DNA of 64,000 nucleotides from Buttiauxella agrestis ATCC 33320. Its GTDB lineage: Bacteria; Pseudomonadota; Gammaproteobacteria; Enterobacterales; Enterobacteriaceae. How positions within the stretch are numbered: position 1 is the first letter of the stretch; each line of letters starts with the position of its first letter. Under the pieces are notes generated by a model. It saw only the letters and a list, made by a program, of their open reading frames with translations, searched no databases and was not told the origin of the DNA. Location: NCBI GenBank assembly GCA_024169445.1, contig JALKFA010000001.1, forward strand, positions 3,534,001 through 3,598,000. The letters are read 5' to 3'. Position numbers and translations under genes: made by a program. Of this stretch, positions 1 through 9,474 are shown piece after piece.

Positions 1-1
1 T

Positions 2-3000
2 GCCGGTGACATGGAAGGGGACTCGGTGGTCAGTTGGCTCAAGACCTTACTCTCTGACACATTCTTCTGGACCGATAACGATCTAGTGGTACAAACCAGT
101 TCTATGTATGGCGGAGCACCCAGAGCCAGGTCGGCGATGTTCCTGCTTAACCAGGGCGGTTCAGTTTCGCACTTCTCCTATTTTAATAACGAACGCACCG
201 CGACAGCTATTGTTGAGGGCCTGACGCTGGACGACCCTAGGGATTTCACTCCCATCGGGCCGCTGTCCTGGCAAGGCACCGACTCCGGTGGACTGCGTGG
301 TGGTGGTGGTGGCAAACCAGCAGTGCAGAAGCCGGCGGTGTTCATATTACCGGGCATTCTGGGCAGCAACCTCAAGGCGGGTGACCGACGTATCTGGCTG
401 GGACCCAGGTTGATCAACGGCCTGGATGAGTTGAGCTACGAGAAAGGTTCGGAAGACAACGTAGAGCCCGATGGTGCGGTGGGCATGGTCTATGAAGACC
501 TGATTAAATATCTTGAGGCAACCCACGAGGTGAGCGTGTTTGCCTTCGATTGGCGTGTGCCGATGGAGTTGGAGGCCGAACGACTCGGCATCGCCGTGGA
601 AAACGCGCTCAATGCCAGGACGGGAACCCGGCAACCGGTAAGGATGTTGGCACACTCGATGGGGGGCTTGCTGGCACGGACGATGTTACTCAGGTGCCCG
701 CAAGTGTGGTCGCGCATGATGGCGGATCCACAAGCGCGGTTGTTGATGCTCGGCACACCCAATGGCGGTTCCTGGGCTCCGATGCAGGTACTCTCGGGAG
801 ACGATACTTTCGGTAACAGCCTGGCGTTCATTGGGGCACCGTTTTCCCCACAGAAGTCCCGGAAACTCATGGCCACTTTTCCCGGATTTATTCAGTTGCA
901 GGCTAATCTGCTCGACCCGGTGCTCAACTTAAGCGATACCGAAGCTTGGGCAGAGCTGGCCCGCAAAGATAAGCTGTGGCTGAAAGCACACAGCTTTTGG
1001 CACAACCTGCATATCCAGCAGGATTACTACGATTGGGGTGTGCCTGGCGCTGAAGTACTGGAGACCGCGAAAGCGTTGCGCAAGGCGCTGGATGAGCAGG
1101 ATCTTAGCCGCTGGAGAGACAAGCTGTCGATGGTTGTGGGTGAAGCGCAATTTACCCCCGATGGATATACCTTCAGTACTGGAAAGGGTTTCGTTTACAA
1201 GGATACGATAGGCGGCGGTGATGGCAGGGTGACGTTACACAGTGCTCTACTGCCCGGAGTGCAAGCCTATAAATTAGACTGTGAACATGGCGACCTGCCA
1301 AAGCAGGTTGCCGCGTTCCCGGCATTTCTTTCGTTGTTGCAAACCGGTCGTACCACTGAACTGGCGGTGTTGGGCGAAGCAATCAGCCGTGGTGTAGTTC
1401 CACAGCCGTCACTGCCATATATAGCGAGCAGGCCAGTGCGTGGTGGTCAGTTCACTCTGCCAGTCAGCGTCGACGATATTTTCACGTTGAACAGCCAGCT
1501 GATCCCCTCTGTGGCGCGAGAATCACTACCGCCGCTACCGGTGACTGTGATCAACTCCAATCTGAAGTTCACCCGCGATCCACTGATCGTCGGTCACTAT
1601 TCCAGCGTCGCTCTTACTGGTAGCGAACGGGTTGTCGATGAAATGGTCGGTGGTCTGCTTAACGATGCCTTGAAGATGAGCCTCTATCCTTCGTCTCCTC
1701 GCAGTAATCAGGTGTTCATGAACATCGCCGTGAATAGCGAAAATCCCTTGCAACTACCGCGTCCTGAAGCAGTCATTGTGGTGGGCCTGGGGCCAGAGGG
1801 CAAGTTGAAATCCAGCGACTTGCTTGAGACGGTGCGCATGGGGGTTGTTGCCTGGGCTCAGCGCATAGCTGAACAGCAGCGCGGTGTGCCGGTGCAGTTC
1901 GAAATCGCAGCGGCGTTGATTGGTAGTGGCGGGATCGGCATGTCGCCGAGCCAGTCCGCAGCGTTAATTGCCCAAGGGGTGCAGGTCGCTAATCTCTGTC
2001 TCAAACAGAAGGATTGGCCGATTGTCAGTCACCTTCACCTAACCGAACTGTATCTTGATCGCGCCACAGATGCCTGGCGCGCTGTGCATGCGTTAGGTGT
2101 GTCACGGCCAAAAGACTTCCTGGTGACGCCGACCATCAAGTTTGGTACTGGTTGGCTGCGTCGGCCTCTGGAGGGCGGCTACCGAAGCGCCCGCTACGAC
2201 TTCATTTCAGTAGTGACCCAGTACGATAAAAATCAGCAGCCTGTGATTTTCTACACACTGGATACCCGGCGTGCACGCGCCGAAGTTCGAGCTCAGTCGA
2301 CGCAAGTGGCGTTGCTACGCGAGTTGGTTAGCGCATCGTCAAACTTACCCTCAGCAAGCAAGTCTATCGGTCAGACTCTTTTCAAATTGCTGGTGCCGCT
2401 GGAGATGGATGCCTACCTCGGCGGCACCACGGAAATGCAGATCGAAATGGATAAATCCACGGCGGCGATCCCCTGGGAATTGCTCAATACCGAACGCAAT
2501 CCAGACAACTCGATGGCTGAAAACCCGGAGCCCTGGGCTATACGCTGTAAATTGTTACGTAAGCTGCGCACAGAGAACTATCGTGAACAAGTACTCGATG
2601 CCAGCTTCGAGGCCAATGTGTTGATTATTGGCGAGCCGGTCACCGATACCTCGCGCTACCCAAGGTTGCCTGCTGCGCGTGCCGAAGCTCGTGCCATCAC
2701 TACCCTGATGGAAAACTCTATGCCGCCTGGCAAGGTACTGTCGTTGATAGCCGATGATACGGAAAACAGCAGCAAGGTTGATGCCTTCGCGGTGACCAGC
2801 GCCTTGCTGGCCCAGGACTGGCGTATCGTGCACATCGCGGGGCACGGTGAGCCGCCGCTGTTCGAAGCATTACCCGAGCAGGACATCGATGCGCCTACCA
2901 AGACAACTGAAACCGCTCCCAGGATGCTGGACCCTCGGGGGGTTGTATTGTCCAACAACATCTTCCTTGGGCCGCGAGAGATGAAGAGTATGCGCGTGGT

Positions 3001-4351
3001 GCCTGAGCTGGTATTCATCAACTGTTGTTACCTGGGGGCTATTGATCCGACCCAGTTGTTGAAGATCACTCATCTAAGTTACGACCGCACCCGCTTCGCG
3101 GCTACGGTGGCCGAGGAGCTGATTGCCATAGGGGTGCGTTGCGTTGTTGTTGCGGGCTGGGCAGTGGATGACCAAGTGGCGGGTCTGTTTGCAACCAAGT
3201 TCTATAGTCAGTTGCTCAATGGTGTTCGGTTCATTGATGCGGTGGCATCGGCGCGACGGGAGGCCTGGCTGGCCAATTCAGAAAGTAATACCTGGGCTGC
3301 TTTCCAGTGTTACGGCGACCCGGACTGGGTGTTCGCGCGGACACAGGAAGATGCCAACGAGCCTGCTGCGGCACCTGACCAAAGCTTTGATAGCATCGCA
3401 TCACCACAGGCCTTAGTGCTGGCATTGGAAATCGCCATTGATGACAGCCGCTACAAGAAAATACCCAAGGTTCAGGTCATCAGTATGATCGAGTTCCTGG
3501 AAAGCCATTTCGCTCAGTTATGGATCGAGATGGGGGCAGTGTGTGAGGCGTTTGCTCAGGCTTGGGCCGAAGCTGGAGAAACTGAGCGTGCGATCGGCTG
3601 GTTCGAGCGCGCCATCGGTGCCAATGATGGTGGTGCCAGCTTCAAGGCCAGTGAGCAGTTGGGAGACTTGATGGCGCGTCGAGCATGGTTGCAAGTCAAT
3701 GCTGCGGCCAGGGAATCTCCGCGGGAGTTGAGTTTGGTGCTGAACTCGGCTCGTAAGCAGACCCTTGATGCGACTCATTTGCTGACCCGCGTATGCAAAT
3801 TGCAGCCGACTCTTGGGCGTATCAGCCTTTGCGGTACGGCTTACAAGCGTCTGGCCTGGATCGAGGTGCTGGCTAACGACTTGCCGGCTGAGAAAATCGC
3901 CTTGCAGAAGATGGAGGAATATTTTGCCGAGGCTGAACAACGTGCCATTGTCAGTGACCCTGGTCGCTCTTATGAGCCAGCCCTGGAGCGCGTCGCTGCA
4001 CAACTGTTTATCGCGGCGGCAGCGTCAGTAGAGGCTGACATCCTGCGAGTCCAGACGCAGCTCAGACCCTGGGTGGAAAGCAGTCCGGATTTCCAGAACG
4101 TGGCCGGGTTAATCCTCTCTGGTCTGTATCTGGCATTGGTGCACGGCAAACTGAAGCTCAATAGCTCCCGGCTGCTCAATGAGTTCGCTGACTTGAAGCG
4201 CAGGGTACCAGCCGTGCTGAGGTGGCGTGAGGTGCAGATGCAGGTCGATTTTGTGTTGGATCGCTATAAGGCCAAAGCTGGCAAAGCGGAGCAGGGGGCA
4301 GTGAGCGCATTCAAAGAAAAAATGATTGACTGGGTTAAAGAGCAAGATTGA
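2..4351 (+). CDS. Alpha/beta-hydrolase + CHAT protease fusion protein, 5' truncated by window edge
   Basis: Large multidomain protein whose frame is still open at the left edge, so the ATG at 11 is probably internal. Numbering from that Met, residues 1-75 look like the end of a hydrolase-like domain. Residues about 105-460 form a lipase/LCAT-like alpha/beta-hydrolase with a nucleophile elbow AHSMGG (Ser216) and a candidate late His in EHGDLP. Residues about 830-1120 form a CHAT (caspase-like) domain with the His motif VHIAGHGEP (His945) and the Cys motif VFINCCYLG (Cys1006 aligns best with the catalytic Cys). The C-terminal about 300 residues are helical and TPR-like (AETERAIGWFERAI). CHAT domains are proteases often used in bacterial defence and self-killing systems; the role here is inferred, and the upstream partners are out of view. 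Codon use (many GTG/CTG, GAGGCC) differs from the flanking AT-richer genes, which suggests acquisition. Domain calls are firm, function is not. Confidence 0.8.
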   Translation, partial: AGDMEGDSVVSWLKTLLSDTFFWTDNDLVVQTSSMYGGAPRARSAMFLLNQGGSVSHFSYFNNERTATAIVEGLTLDDPRDFTPIGPLSWQGTDSGGLRGGGGGKPAVQKPAVFILPGILGSNLKAGDRRIWLGPRLINGLDELSYEKGSEDNVEPDGAVGMVYEDLIKYLEATHEVSVFAFDWRVPMELEAERLGIAVENALNARTGTRQPVRMLAHSMGGLLARTMLLRCPQVWSRMMADPQARLLMLGTPNGGSWAPMQVLSGDDTFGNSLAFIGAPFSPQKSRKLMATFPGFIQLQANLLDPVLNLSDTEAWAELARKDKLWLKAHSFWHNLHIQQDYYDWGVPGAEVLETAKALRKALDEQDLSRWRDKLSMVVGEAQFTPDGYTFSTGKGFVYKDTIGGGDGRVTLHSALLPGVQAYKLDCEHGDLPKQVAAFPAFLSLLQTGRTTELAVLGEAISRGVVPQPSLPYIASRPVRGGQFTLPVSVDDIFTLNSQLIPSVARESLPPLPVTVINSNLKFTRDPLIVGHYSSVALTGSERVVDEMVGGLLNDALKMSLYPSSPRSNQVFMNIAVNSENPLQLPRPEAVIVVGLGPEGKLKSSDLLETVRMGVVAWAQRIAEQQRGVPVQFEIAAALIGSGGIGMSPSQSAALIAQGVQVANLCLKQKDWPIVSHLHLTELYLDRATDAWRAVHALGVSRPKDFLVTPTIKFGTGWLRRPLEGGYRSARYDFISVVTQYDKNQQPVIFYTLDTRRARAEVRAQSTQVALLRELVSASSNLPSASKSIGQTLFKLLVPLEMDAYLGGTTEMQIEMDKSTAAIPWELLNTERNPDNSMAENPEPWAIRCKLLRKLRTENYREQVLDASFEANVLIIGEPVTDTSRYPRLPAARAEARAITTLMENSMPPGKVLSLIADDTENSSKVDAFAVTSALLAQDWRIVHIAGHGEPPLFEALPEQDIDAPTKTTETAPRMLDPRGVVLSNNIFLGPREMKSMRVVPELVFINCCYLGAIDPTQLLKITHLSYDRTRFAATVAEELIAIGVRCVVVAGWAVDDQVAGLFATKFYSQLLNGVRFIDAVASARREAWLANSESNTWAAFQCYGDPDWVFARTQEDANEPAAAPDQSFDSIASPQALVLALEIAIDDSRYKKIPKVQVISMIEFLESHFAQLWIEMGAVCEAFAQAWAEAGETERAIGWFERAIGANDGGASFKASEQLGDLMARRAWLQVNAAARESPRELSLVLNSARKQTLDATHLLTRVCKLQPTLGRISLCGTAYKRLAWIEVLANDLPAEKIALQKMEEYFAEAEQRAIVSDPGRSYEPALERVAAQLFIAAAASVEADILRVQTQLRPWVESSPDFQNVAGLILSGLYLALVHGKLKLNSSRLLNEFADLKRRVPAVLRWREVQMQVDFVLDRYKAKAGKAEQGAVSAFKEKMIDWVKEQD

Positions 4352-4378
4352 AACATTGAGCTACAGGCGGACACTACT

Positions 4379-4388
4379 ATTGAGCCTC
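4379..4388 (+). repeat. 10-bp direct repeat, left copy (ATTGAGCCTC)
   Basis: ATTGAGCCTC occurs here and again at 5462-5471, one copy on each side of the decayed ISNCY-type transposase. It may be a remnant of a target duplication or of element ends. The flanking bases are also partly similar (CTACA versus CCATA). The link to transposition is inferred and could be chance. Confidence 0.3.
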
Positions 4389-4449
4389 TACATCATTTGT
4401 CAAAGCTCAGTAGGATTGTCTATTCATTGGCTCATTCATAACATTGAAG

Positions 4450-5360
4450 TCATTTTCTCTTACGGAAAATTTCCTCTGAACGTGACTGCAGTGTCTTCAA
4501 TGCATCAAGCATGTCATCGTCATTTAGTGAACGCTGGGATTTTTTTCGGTTGGTTTGCGGCGTCGTCGAGAGGGGCCATCACCAGCAGGGACCATCTGTG
4601 AGCGGTTATTATCACGTTTATCCTGTACCAGTTTAATGAATTCCAGGGTGCGTCCTAAACGCTTGTTATCAACAATAGCCCCCTGATCAATTTCAGAGAG
4701 CCGGTCGTAGGTAGAGTAGGGAAGTACTGATCCGTTAAGACGAAGCTCTTTTCGCCCATCCGGATAATGCCAGACCTCAATATATTTCCCGATGGCTTTT
4801 CGGCTTAAATCATTATCTTCAATGAGATAAAGCATTGCTTGTCGAATCGTCAACGTAAACCAGTAAAGTGCATGGCTTGGCACGGGATTCGAACCAGTGA
4901 TGATCACCGCCGTCTATCTGGACCAGTTCACCTGTACATGCCCGACGATATCTGGGTTGCTGAATCCGGGGGGCGCGCTTATTCAGTGGAACCCAAAGGC
5001 CAGCTTTAATCATGAGCCGGCGGACTGTTTCTTTTCCTAAAATAAGCCCATGGATTTCTTCAAGTTTTTCTCTGGCCAGTGTTGGACCGAAATCGATATA
5101 GTTTCACGGATAATATGCAGGACTCGTTCGGTGATCGTTTCAGGTAATCTGCGATTGCCAGGGCGTCCGCGGCTACGGTTTGTCACGCCAAGCGGACCTG
5201 ACTGGCGGTAACGGCTAATCAGTCTGCTGCAATGTCGGGGAGTGATACCAAGCATTTCAGCAGCCTGGCCGGGACGGAGATTACGATCGATGACATCCTG
5301 AAGAATCTTGGTGCGGTTGATTTCTTTCAAGGTGAACATTCCGGGTTGAGCTGTAGTCAC
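4450..5360 (-). pseudogene. ISNCY-type transposase, degraded by frameshifts and an internal deletion
   Basis: Reads on the minus strand. From 5360 the N-terminus has a helix-turn-helix (TLKEINRTKILQDVIDRN... GQAAEMLGITPRHCSRL) typical of ISNCY/ISKpn21-like transposases. A first frameshift lies near 5100, after RETISI; the other frame continues IDFGPTLAREKLEEIHGL and LMIKAGLWVPLNKRAPR through GGDHHWFESR. At about 4840 the reading jumps from VYVDDSTS to MLYLIEDNDLSRKAIGKY. In intact family members a stretch I estimate at 130-150 residues, carrying catalytic acids, lies between these motifs, so there is an internal deletion. A third shift occurs in an A-run near 4533; the tail QRSLNDDDMLDALK then runs to a stop at 4450. 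It cannot encode an active enzyme. The family name is from memory of conserved motifs. Confidence 0.8.
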
Positions 5361-5461
5361 TGGAGAATCCTTGCGGTACTAACGGGAGTCGTCCTGGCGC
5401 GAGGCTCAGAGAGAACTATAGAACAGACATTCCTATAATGAAGCCGCGATTAGACATTAGC

Positions 5462-5471
5462 ATTGAGCCTC
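5462..5471 (+). repeat. 10-bp direct repeat, right copy (ATTGAGCCTC)
   Basis: Second copy of the 10-mer at 4379-4388, just outside the transposase remnant. Together the two copies may delimit a fossil insertion of about 1.08 kb. Confidence 0.3.
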
Positions 5472-5564
5472 CATAATCTTGGTGCGCATAATGTATATTA
5501 TGTTAAATTTCCTGCAAAGATCCTTTACTTCATGAACCAATATGGTTCGCATAAAATCATAGGG

Positions 5565-6319
<755 letters not shown>

Positions 6320-6368
6320 ATAAAAACTCCATGTGTGGTGATTACTTTATCAGCATAACACAAGAGCA

Positions 6369-6390
6369 ATGTATAGCAATTGCTATACAT
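6369..6390. promoter_or_regulatory. Perfect 22-bp palindrome, probable operator of the GNAT/DUF1778 pair
   Basis: The two arms ATGTATAGCAA and TTGCTATACAT are exact reverse complements with no spacer. The palindrome is centred about 60 bp upstream of the antitoxin start, in the position of an autorepressor site. Ribbon-helix-helix antitoxins of this family bind palindromes. The palindrome is seen; its use as operator is inferred. Confidence 0.65.
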
Positions 6391-6517
6391 GTAAGTTGGC
6401 AGAATACCAGTGCTTCATCTGAGCTCGCATGAATCAAAATAATTACTTATTTTTGAAAGATAAAATCCAAATTTAGCTGCCCACCTAAGGCAGGCAGCTT
6501 TTCCACACTTTTGAGAG

Positions 6518-6745
6518 TTAAAATACTTTTGATGAAAAATCGGATTTCACTTCACTTTCTATATAAGTGTTCAGGCCCCAACCAGCACGCGCCAACTCTT
6601 TCATCTTCTCCAGGCGCTCGGGTCCAGGGTGGCGAAGATCGTAGAGATACACATGATTATTTTTGAAGCGCACTTTAATTGAGTTGGCATCAATCTGGAA
6701 ACTGACAACCTGTGAGTCACCACTTATGTTCGCGTAATTTTCCAT
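6518..6745 (-). CDS. Small hypothetical protein, KTSC-like
   Basis: A 75-residue protein, leftward, 199 bp upstream of the toxin-antitoxin pair. The pattern IKVRFKNNHVYLYDLRHPG followed by a helix and GLNTYI resembles the compact KTSC fold (short beta-strands with a V-Y-x-Y core), but this is a weak resemblance and I do not know a function. An AGGATGC-like ribosome site precedes the ATG. It is probably expressed by itself. Confidence 0.55.
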   Translation of the reverse strand: MENYANISGDSQVVSFQIDANSIKVRFKNNHVYLYDLRHPGPERLEKMKELARAGWGLNTYIESEVKSDFSSKVF

Positions 6746-6857
6746 ACTGCATCCTGTTGGCTAAAGCGCCTGAACTTGGCGAGTTACCTATTAACCACGT
6801 TCCGCGTTGTTTTACAGGGTGATAGCTCACGATTTGGTGAGAAGCCCGTTGAAGTGA

Positions 6858-7868
6858 CTAACTCAACGCCACTATCTCTTCATATAACGCCAGCGGCAAC
6901 TCCACACCGAACTGCTCACTGTGTTGACGCGCTTTAAAACGCCGCTCGCCTGGGATTCTGGCTCCTTGTGCGGCCATATCGTTAAAGAGAACTTCTGCTC
7001 GGGCTAAATGCATCTCTTTATCCGCACCCAGAAAACGCTCAGGATCCATGGCAATAATCAGTTCTCCGCCATAAGGCGAAGAACCGCTCTGTTGGTCGTA
7101 TGCCAAAGATTCTTTACTGGTCATATCACCAATCAATGGCCCGGCAATCAGTTCGACCATCGCCGCCAATGCCGAGCCTTTATGCCCCCCAAATGTCAGC
7201 ATGGCACCTTGCAGCACACTGGCGGCGTCGGTAGACGGTTGTCCATGGCTGTCGATTCCCCAGCCTTCAGGTAACGGTTTATTCGCCCGGCGATGCAGTT
7301 CAATTTCACCGCGTGCGGCAGCGCTGGTCGCCATATCAAACACAAACGGTGCTTTCCCCTGGCGTGGCCAACCAAAAGCTATCGGGTTGGTGCCAAATAG
7401 CGGTTGGTTCCCGCCAGCGGGTGTAACCCAGGCATGGCTTGGGGTGCAGGCCAGCGCCACCAATCCTTGCTCGGTCAGCGGCTCAATGTCTGCCCACAGC
7501 GCAGAAAAATGAACGCAATGGTTGATAGCCAGCGCAGCAATACCGCAGTGACGTACTTTATCGATAAATACAGGCAATGCCGCTTGATAAGCCAGCAACG
7601 AGAAACCACCCTGCGCATCGACACGTAAAATCGCTGGCGCGTTGTCGATGAGGGTCGACTCCGCATCTGCTGCTACCTTCCCTGCTTTCAATGAGCGAAC
7701 GCATCCCAGCACCCGATACAAACCATGAGAATGGCAGCCATCGCGCTCACCGGCGGTGACGTTCTTTGCCACCGCGTCGGCATGTGCGGCGCTGAAACCA
7801 TTACGCAGCAAAGCTTGATACGCCAGTTGATAAGCCTCTACCAGAGTCAATTTAACGGTTGATGTCAT
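6858..7868 (-). CDS. Ldh2/malate dehydrogenase-family oxidoreductase, probable imino-acid (pyrroline-2-carboxylate) reductase
   Basis: A 336-residue NAD(P)-dependent enzyme of the type-2 malate/lactate dehydrogenase family (ureidoglycolate dehydrogenase, DpkA). It shows the family's Ser-His pair in DGCHSHGLYR, the catalytic-His segment HCVHFSALW, the FGTNPIAFGWPR loop and FGGHKGSALAAMVELIAG near the C-terminus. I chose the ATG at 7868 because GGGAGGAAAGG sits directly before it; a longer frame to 7892 lacks such a site and overlaps the transporter. It lies last in a leftward set with the transporter, semialdehyde dehydrogenase and deaminase. In proline/hydroxyproline clusters this family reduces delta1-pyrroline-2-carboxylate to L-proline (as with trans-3-hydroxyproline or D-proline). 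The substrate here is inferred. Confidence 0.8.
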   Translation of the reverse strand: MTSTVKLTLVEAYQLAYQALLRNGFSAAHADAVAKNVTAGERDGCHSHGLYRVLGCVRSLKAGKVAADAESTLIDNAPAILRVDAQGGFSLLAYQAALPVFIDKVRHCGIAALAINHCVHFSALWADIEPLTEQGLVALACTPSHAWVTPAGGNQPLFGTNPIAFGWPRQGKAPFVFDMATSAAARGEIELHRRANKPLPEGWGIDSHGQPSTDAASVLQGAMLTFGGHKGSALAAMVELIAGPLIGDMTSKESLAYDQQSGSSPYGGELIIAMDPERFLGADKEMHLARAEVLFNDMAAQGARIPGERRFKARQHSEQFGVELPLALYEEIVALS

Positions 7869-7888
7869 TGCCCTTTCCTCCCTTAGCA

Positions 7889-9454
7889 TCACTCTTCTTC
7901 ATCCCCGACGAAATTCGCCTTAGGCAAACAAGTGTAAGCACCCCAGTAATAAATCAGCAGTGCGATGCCCGCCACCAGTAAGGTATCCCACGGGTGACCA
8001 ATCGCATTAATGCCGCCAAAACTGCCCAGATAAGAAGCCACAATGATCAACGCGTAGAACGCGATCAACCACAGTGAGGACCAGACCTGCTGCTTAAGGC
8101 TAACGTTATGAGTCGGCACTTTATTTTTAAACAGAATATAGACAAAGAACATCACGATTTGCAGGCCAAGCAGCCAGGACACGGTATTCCAGCCAGACCA
8201 GTAAACGATCAATGCCGAAATGATGAACGACACCGGCCCTAATACACAAAAGCCTCTGACAAAGAACGGACGCGGCATATCCGGCGCATTGCGGCGCAAA
8301 CCAGCGGCGGTAACCGGAGCAATGGCATAGCTCAGAACCAGTGCGGCAGAAACGACGCCAATTAACTTTTCCCATGACGGGAACGGCAACGTCCAGAAGA
8401 TAGAAAGCCCGAACGTTAACCACAGCGCCGGACGCGGAATACCGGACTCGCCATCAACACGGGTGAAAACTTTGAAGAATGTCCCTGCCCTCGCCCAGCC
8501 ATAGATCACGCGCGGCGTGGCATTCATATAGATGTTGCCAGTACCGCTTGGCGAAACAATCGCGTCGCTCACCACCAGGAAGGCCAACCACCCCATCCCT
8601 AGCGTCACGGCAATATCACGGTACGGCAGCGAAAAGTGCTGGCTGATACCTTGCCAGCCACCACTCAGCAAATCGGCAGGAATACTGCCGAGGAAGGCAA
8701 GTTGCAACAGCACATAGATAATCGTGGAAAGCACCACCGACAAAATCAGAGCGATCGGGATAGTTTTCTGCGGGTTTTGTACTTCGCTGGCCACCGAAAT
8801 AATCGGCGTCAGCCCCAGATACGCGAAGATGATGCCACCGGCAGAAATTGCCGCTTCCACTCCGGCCGAACCAAATGGCGCAAAGCCCTGGCTGTGCAAG
8901 TTTTCAGGTTTGAAGAATGTGAACAACACCACGATCACCAGTACCGGCACAATGAACTTGAGGATGCTGATCAGGTTATTGGATTTAGCAAAGGTTTTGA
9001 CACTGTAGTAATTCAGCACAAAGAAAATACACAGCAAGATGAATTGCGCCACCCAGCCGATCATTGTGGGGTCACCGGAACCAGGCTTACTTAGCGAAGG
9101 GAACCAGGCCGCGGCATATTGCCGGGCGGCAACGATCTCTATCGAGATCAGGCTGGAAAATGCAATCAGGGTGATAAACCCCAACAAATACCCCATCAGT
9201 TCCCCGTGGGAAAATACCGGATAACGAATGATGCCACCGGCGCGAGGAAGTGCGGCACCTAGTTCGCAATAAACAATGCCGAGTAACAGCACGGCCACGC
9301 CGCCAATCAACCACGAATAGATCCCTGCCGGCCCCGCGATGGAAGCAACATGACTGGCGGCGAACAACCATCCGGAACCAAAAATTGCACCCAAACCGAT
9401 AAACGTCAGATCGGTAAGGGTCAGCTGCTTTTTAAATTTGCCCTGTGTTGTCAT
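7889..9454 (-). CDS. APC-superfamily amino acid:proton symporter (YveA/AspT-like)
   Basis: A 521-residue integral inner-membrane protein with about 12-14 hydrophobic helices. The N-terminus LTLTDLTFIGLGAIFGSGWLFAA is the APC substrate-binding helix 1 with the unwound GAIFGSG segment. Helix 6 carries GGIIFAYLGLTPIISVASEVQNPQ, with the conserved E of the APC family. The closest recalled relative by length and style is Bacillus YveA, an aspartate symporter. Placement between the semialdehyde dehydrogenase (20 bp) and the Ldh2 reductase (20 bp) argues for uptake of hydroxyproline or a related imino acid. Transport class is firm, substrate inferred. Confidence 0.85.
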   Translation of the reverse strand: MTTQGKFKKQLTLTDLTFIGLGAIFGSGWLFAASHVASIAGPAGIYSWLIGGVAVLLLGIVYCELGAALPRAGGIIRYPVFSHGELMGYLLGFITLIAFSSLISIEIVAARQYAAAWFPSLSKPGSGDPTMIGWVAQFILLCIFFVLNYYSVKTFAKSNNLISILKFIVPVLVIVVLFTFFKPENLHSQGFAPFGSAGVEAAISAGGIIFAYLGLTPIISVASEVQNPQKTIPIALILSVVLSTIIYVLLQLAFLGSIPADLLSGGWQGISQHFSLPYRDIAVTLGMGWLAFLVVSDAIVSPSGTGNIYMNATPRVIYGWARAGTFFKVFTRVDGESGIPRPALWLTFGLSIFWTLPFPSWEKLIGVVSAALVLSYAIAPVTAAGLRRNAPDMPRPFFVRGFCVLGPVSFIISALIVYWSGWNTVSWLLGLQIVMFFVYILFKNKVPTHNVSLKQQVWSSLWLIAFYALIIVASYLGSFGGINAIGHPWDTLLVAGIALLIYYWGAYTCLPKANFVGDEEE

Positions 9455-9474
9455 GGTAGTACCTTTCCAATGAT

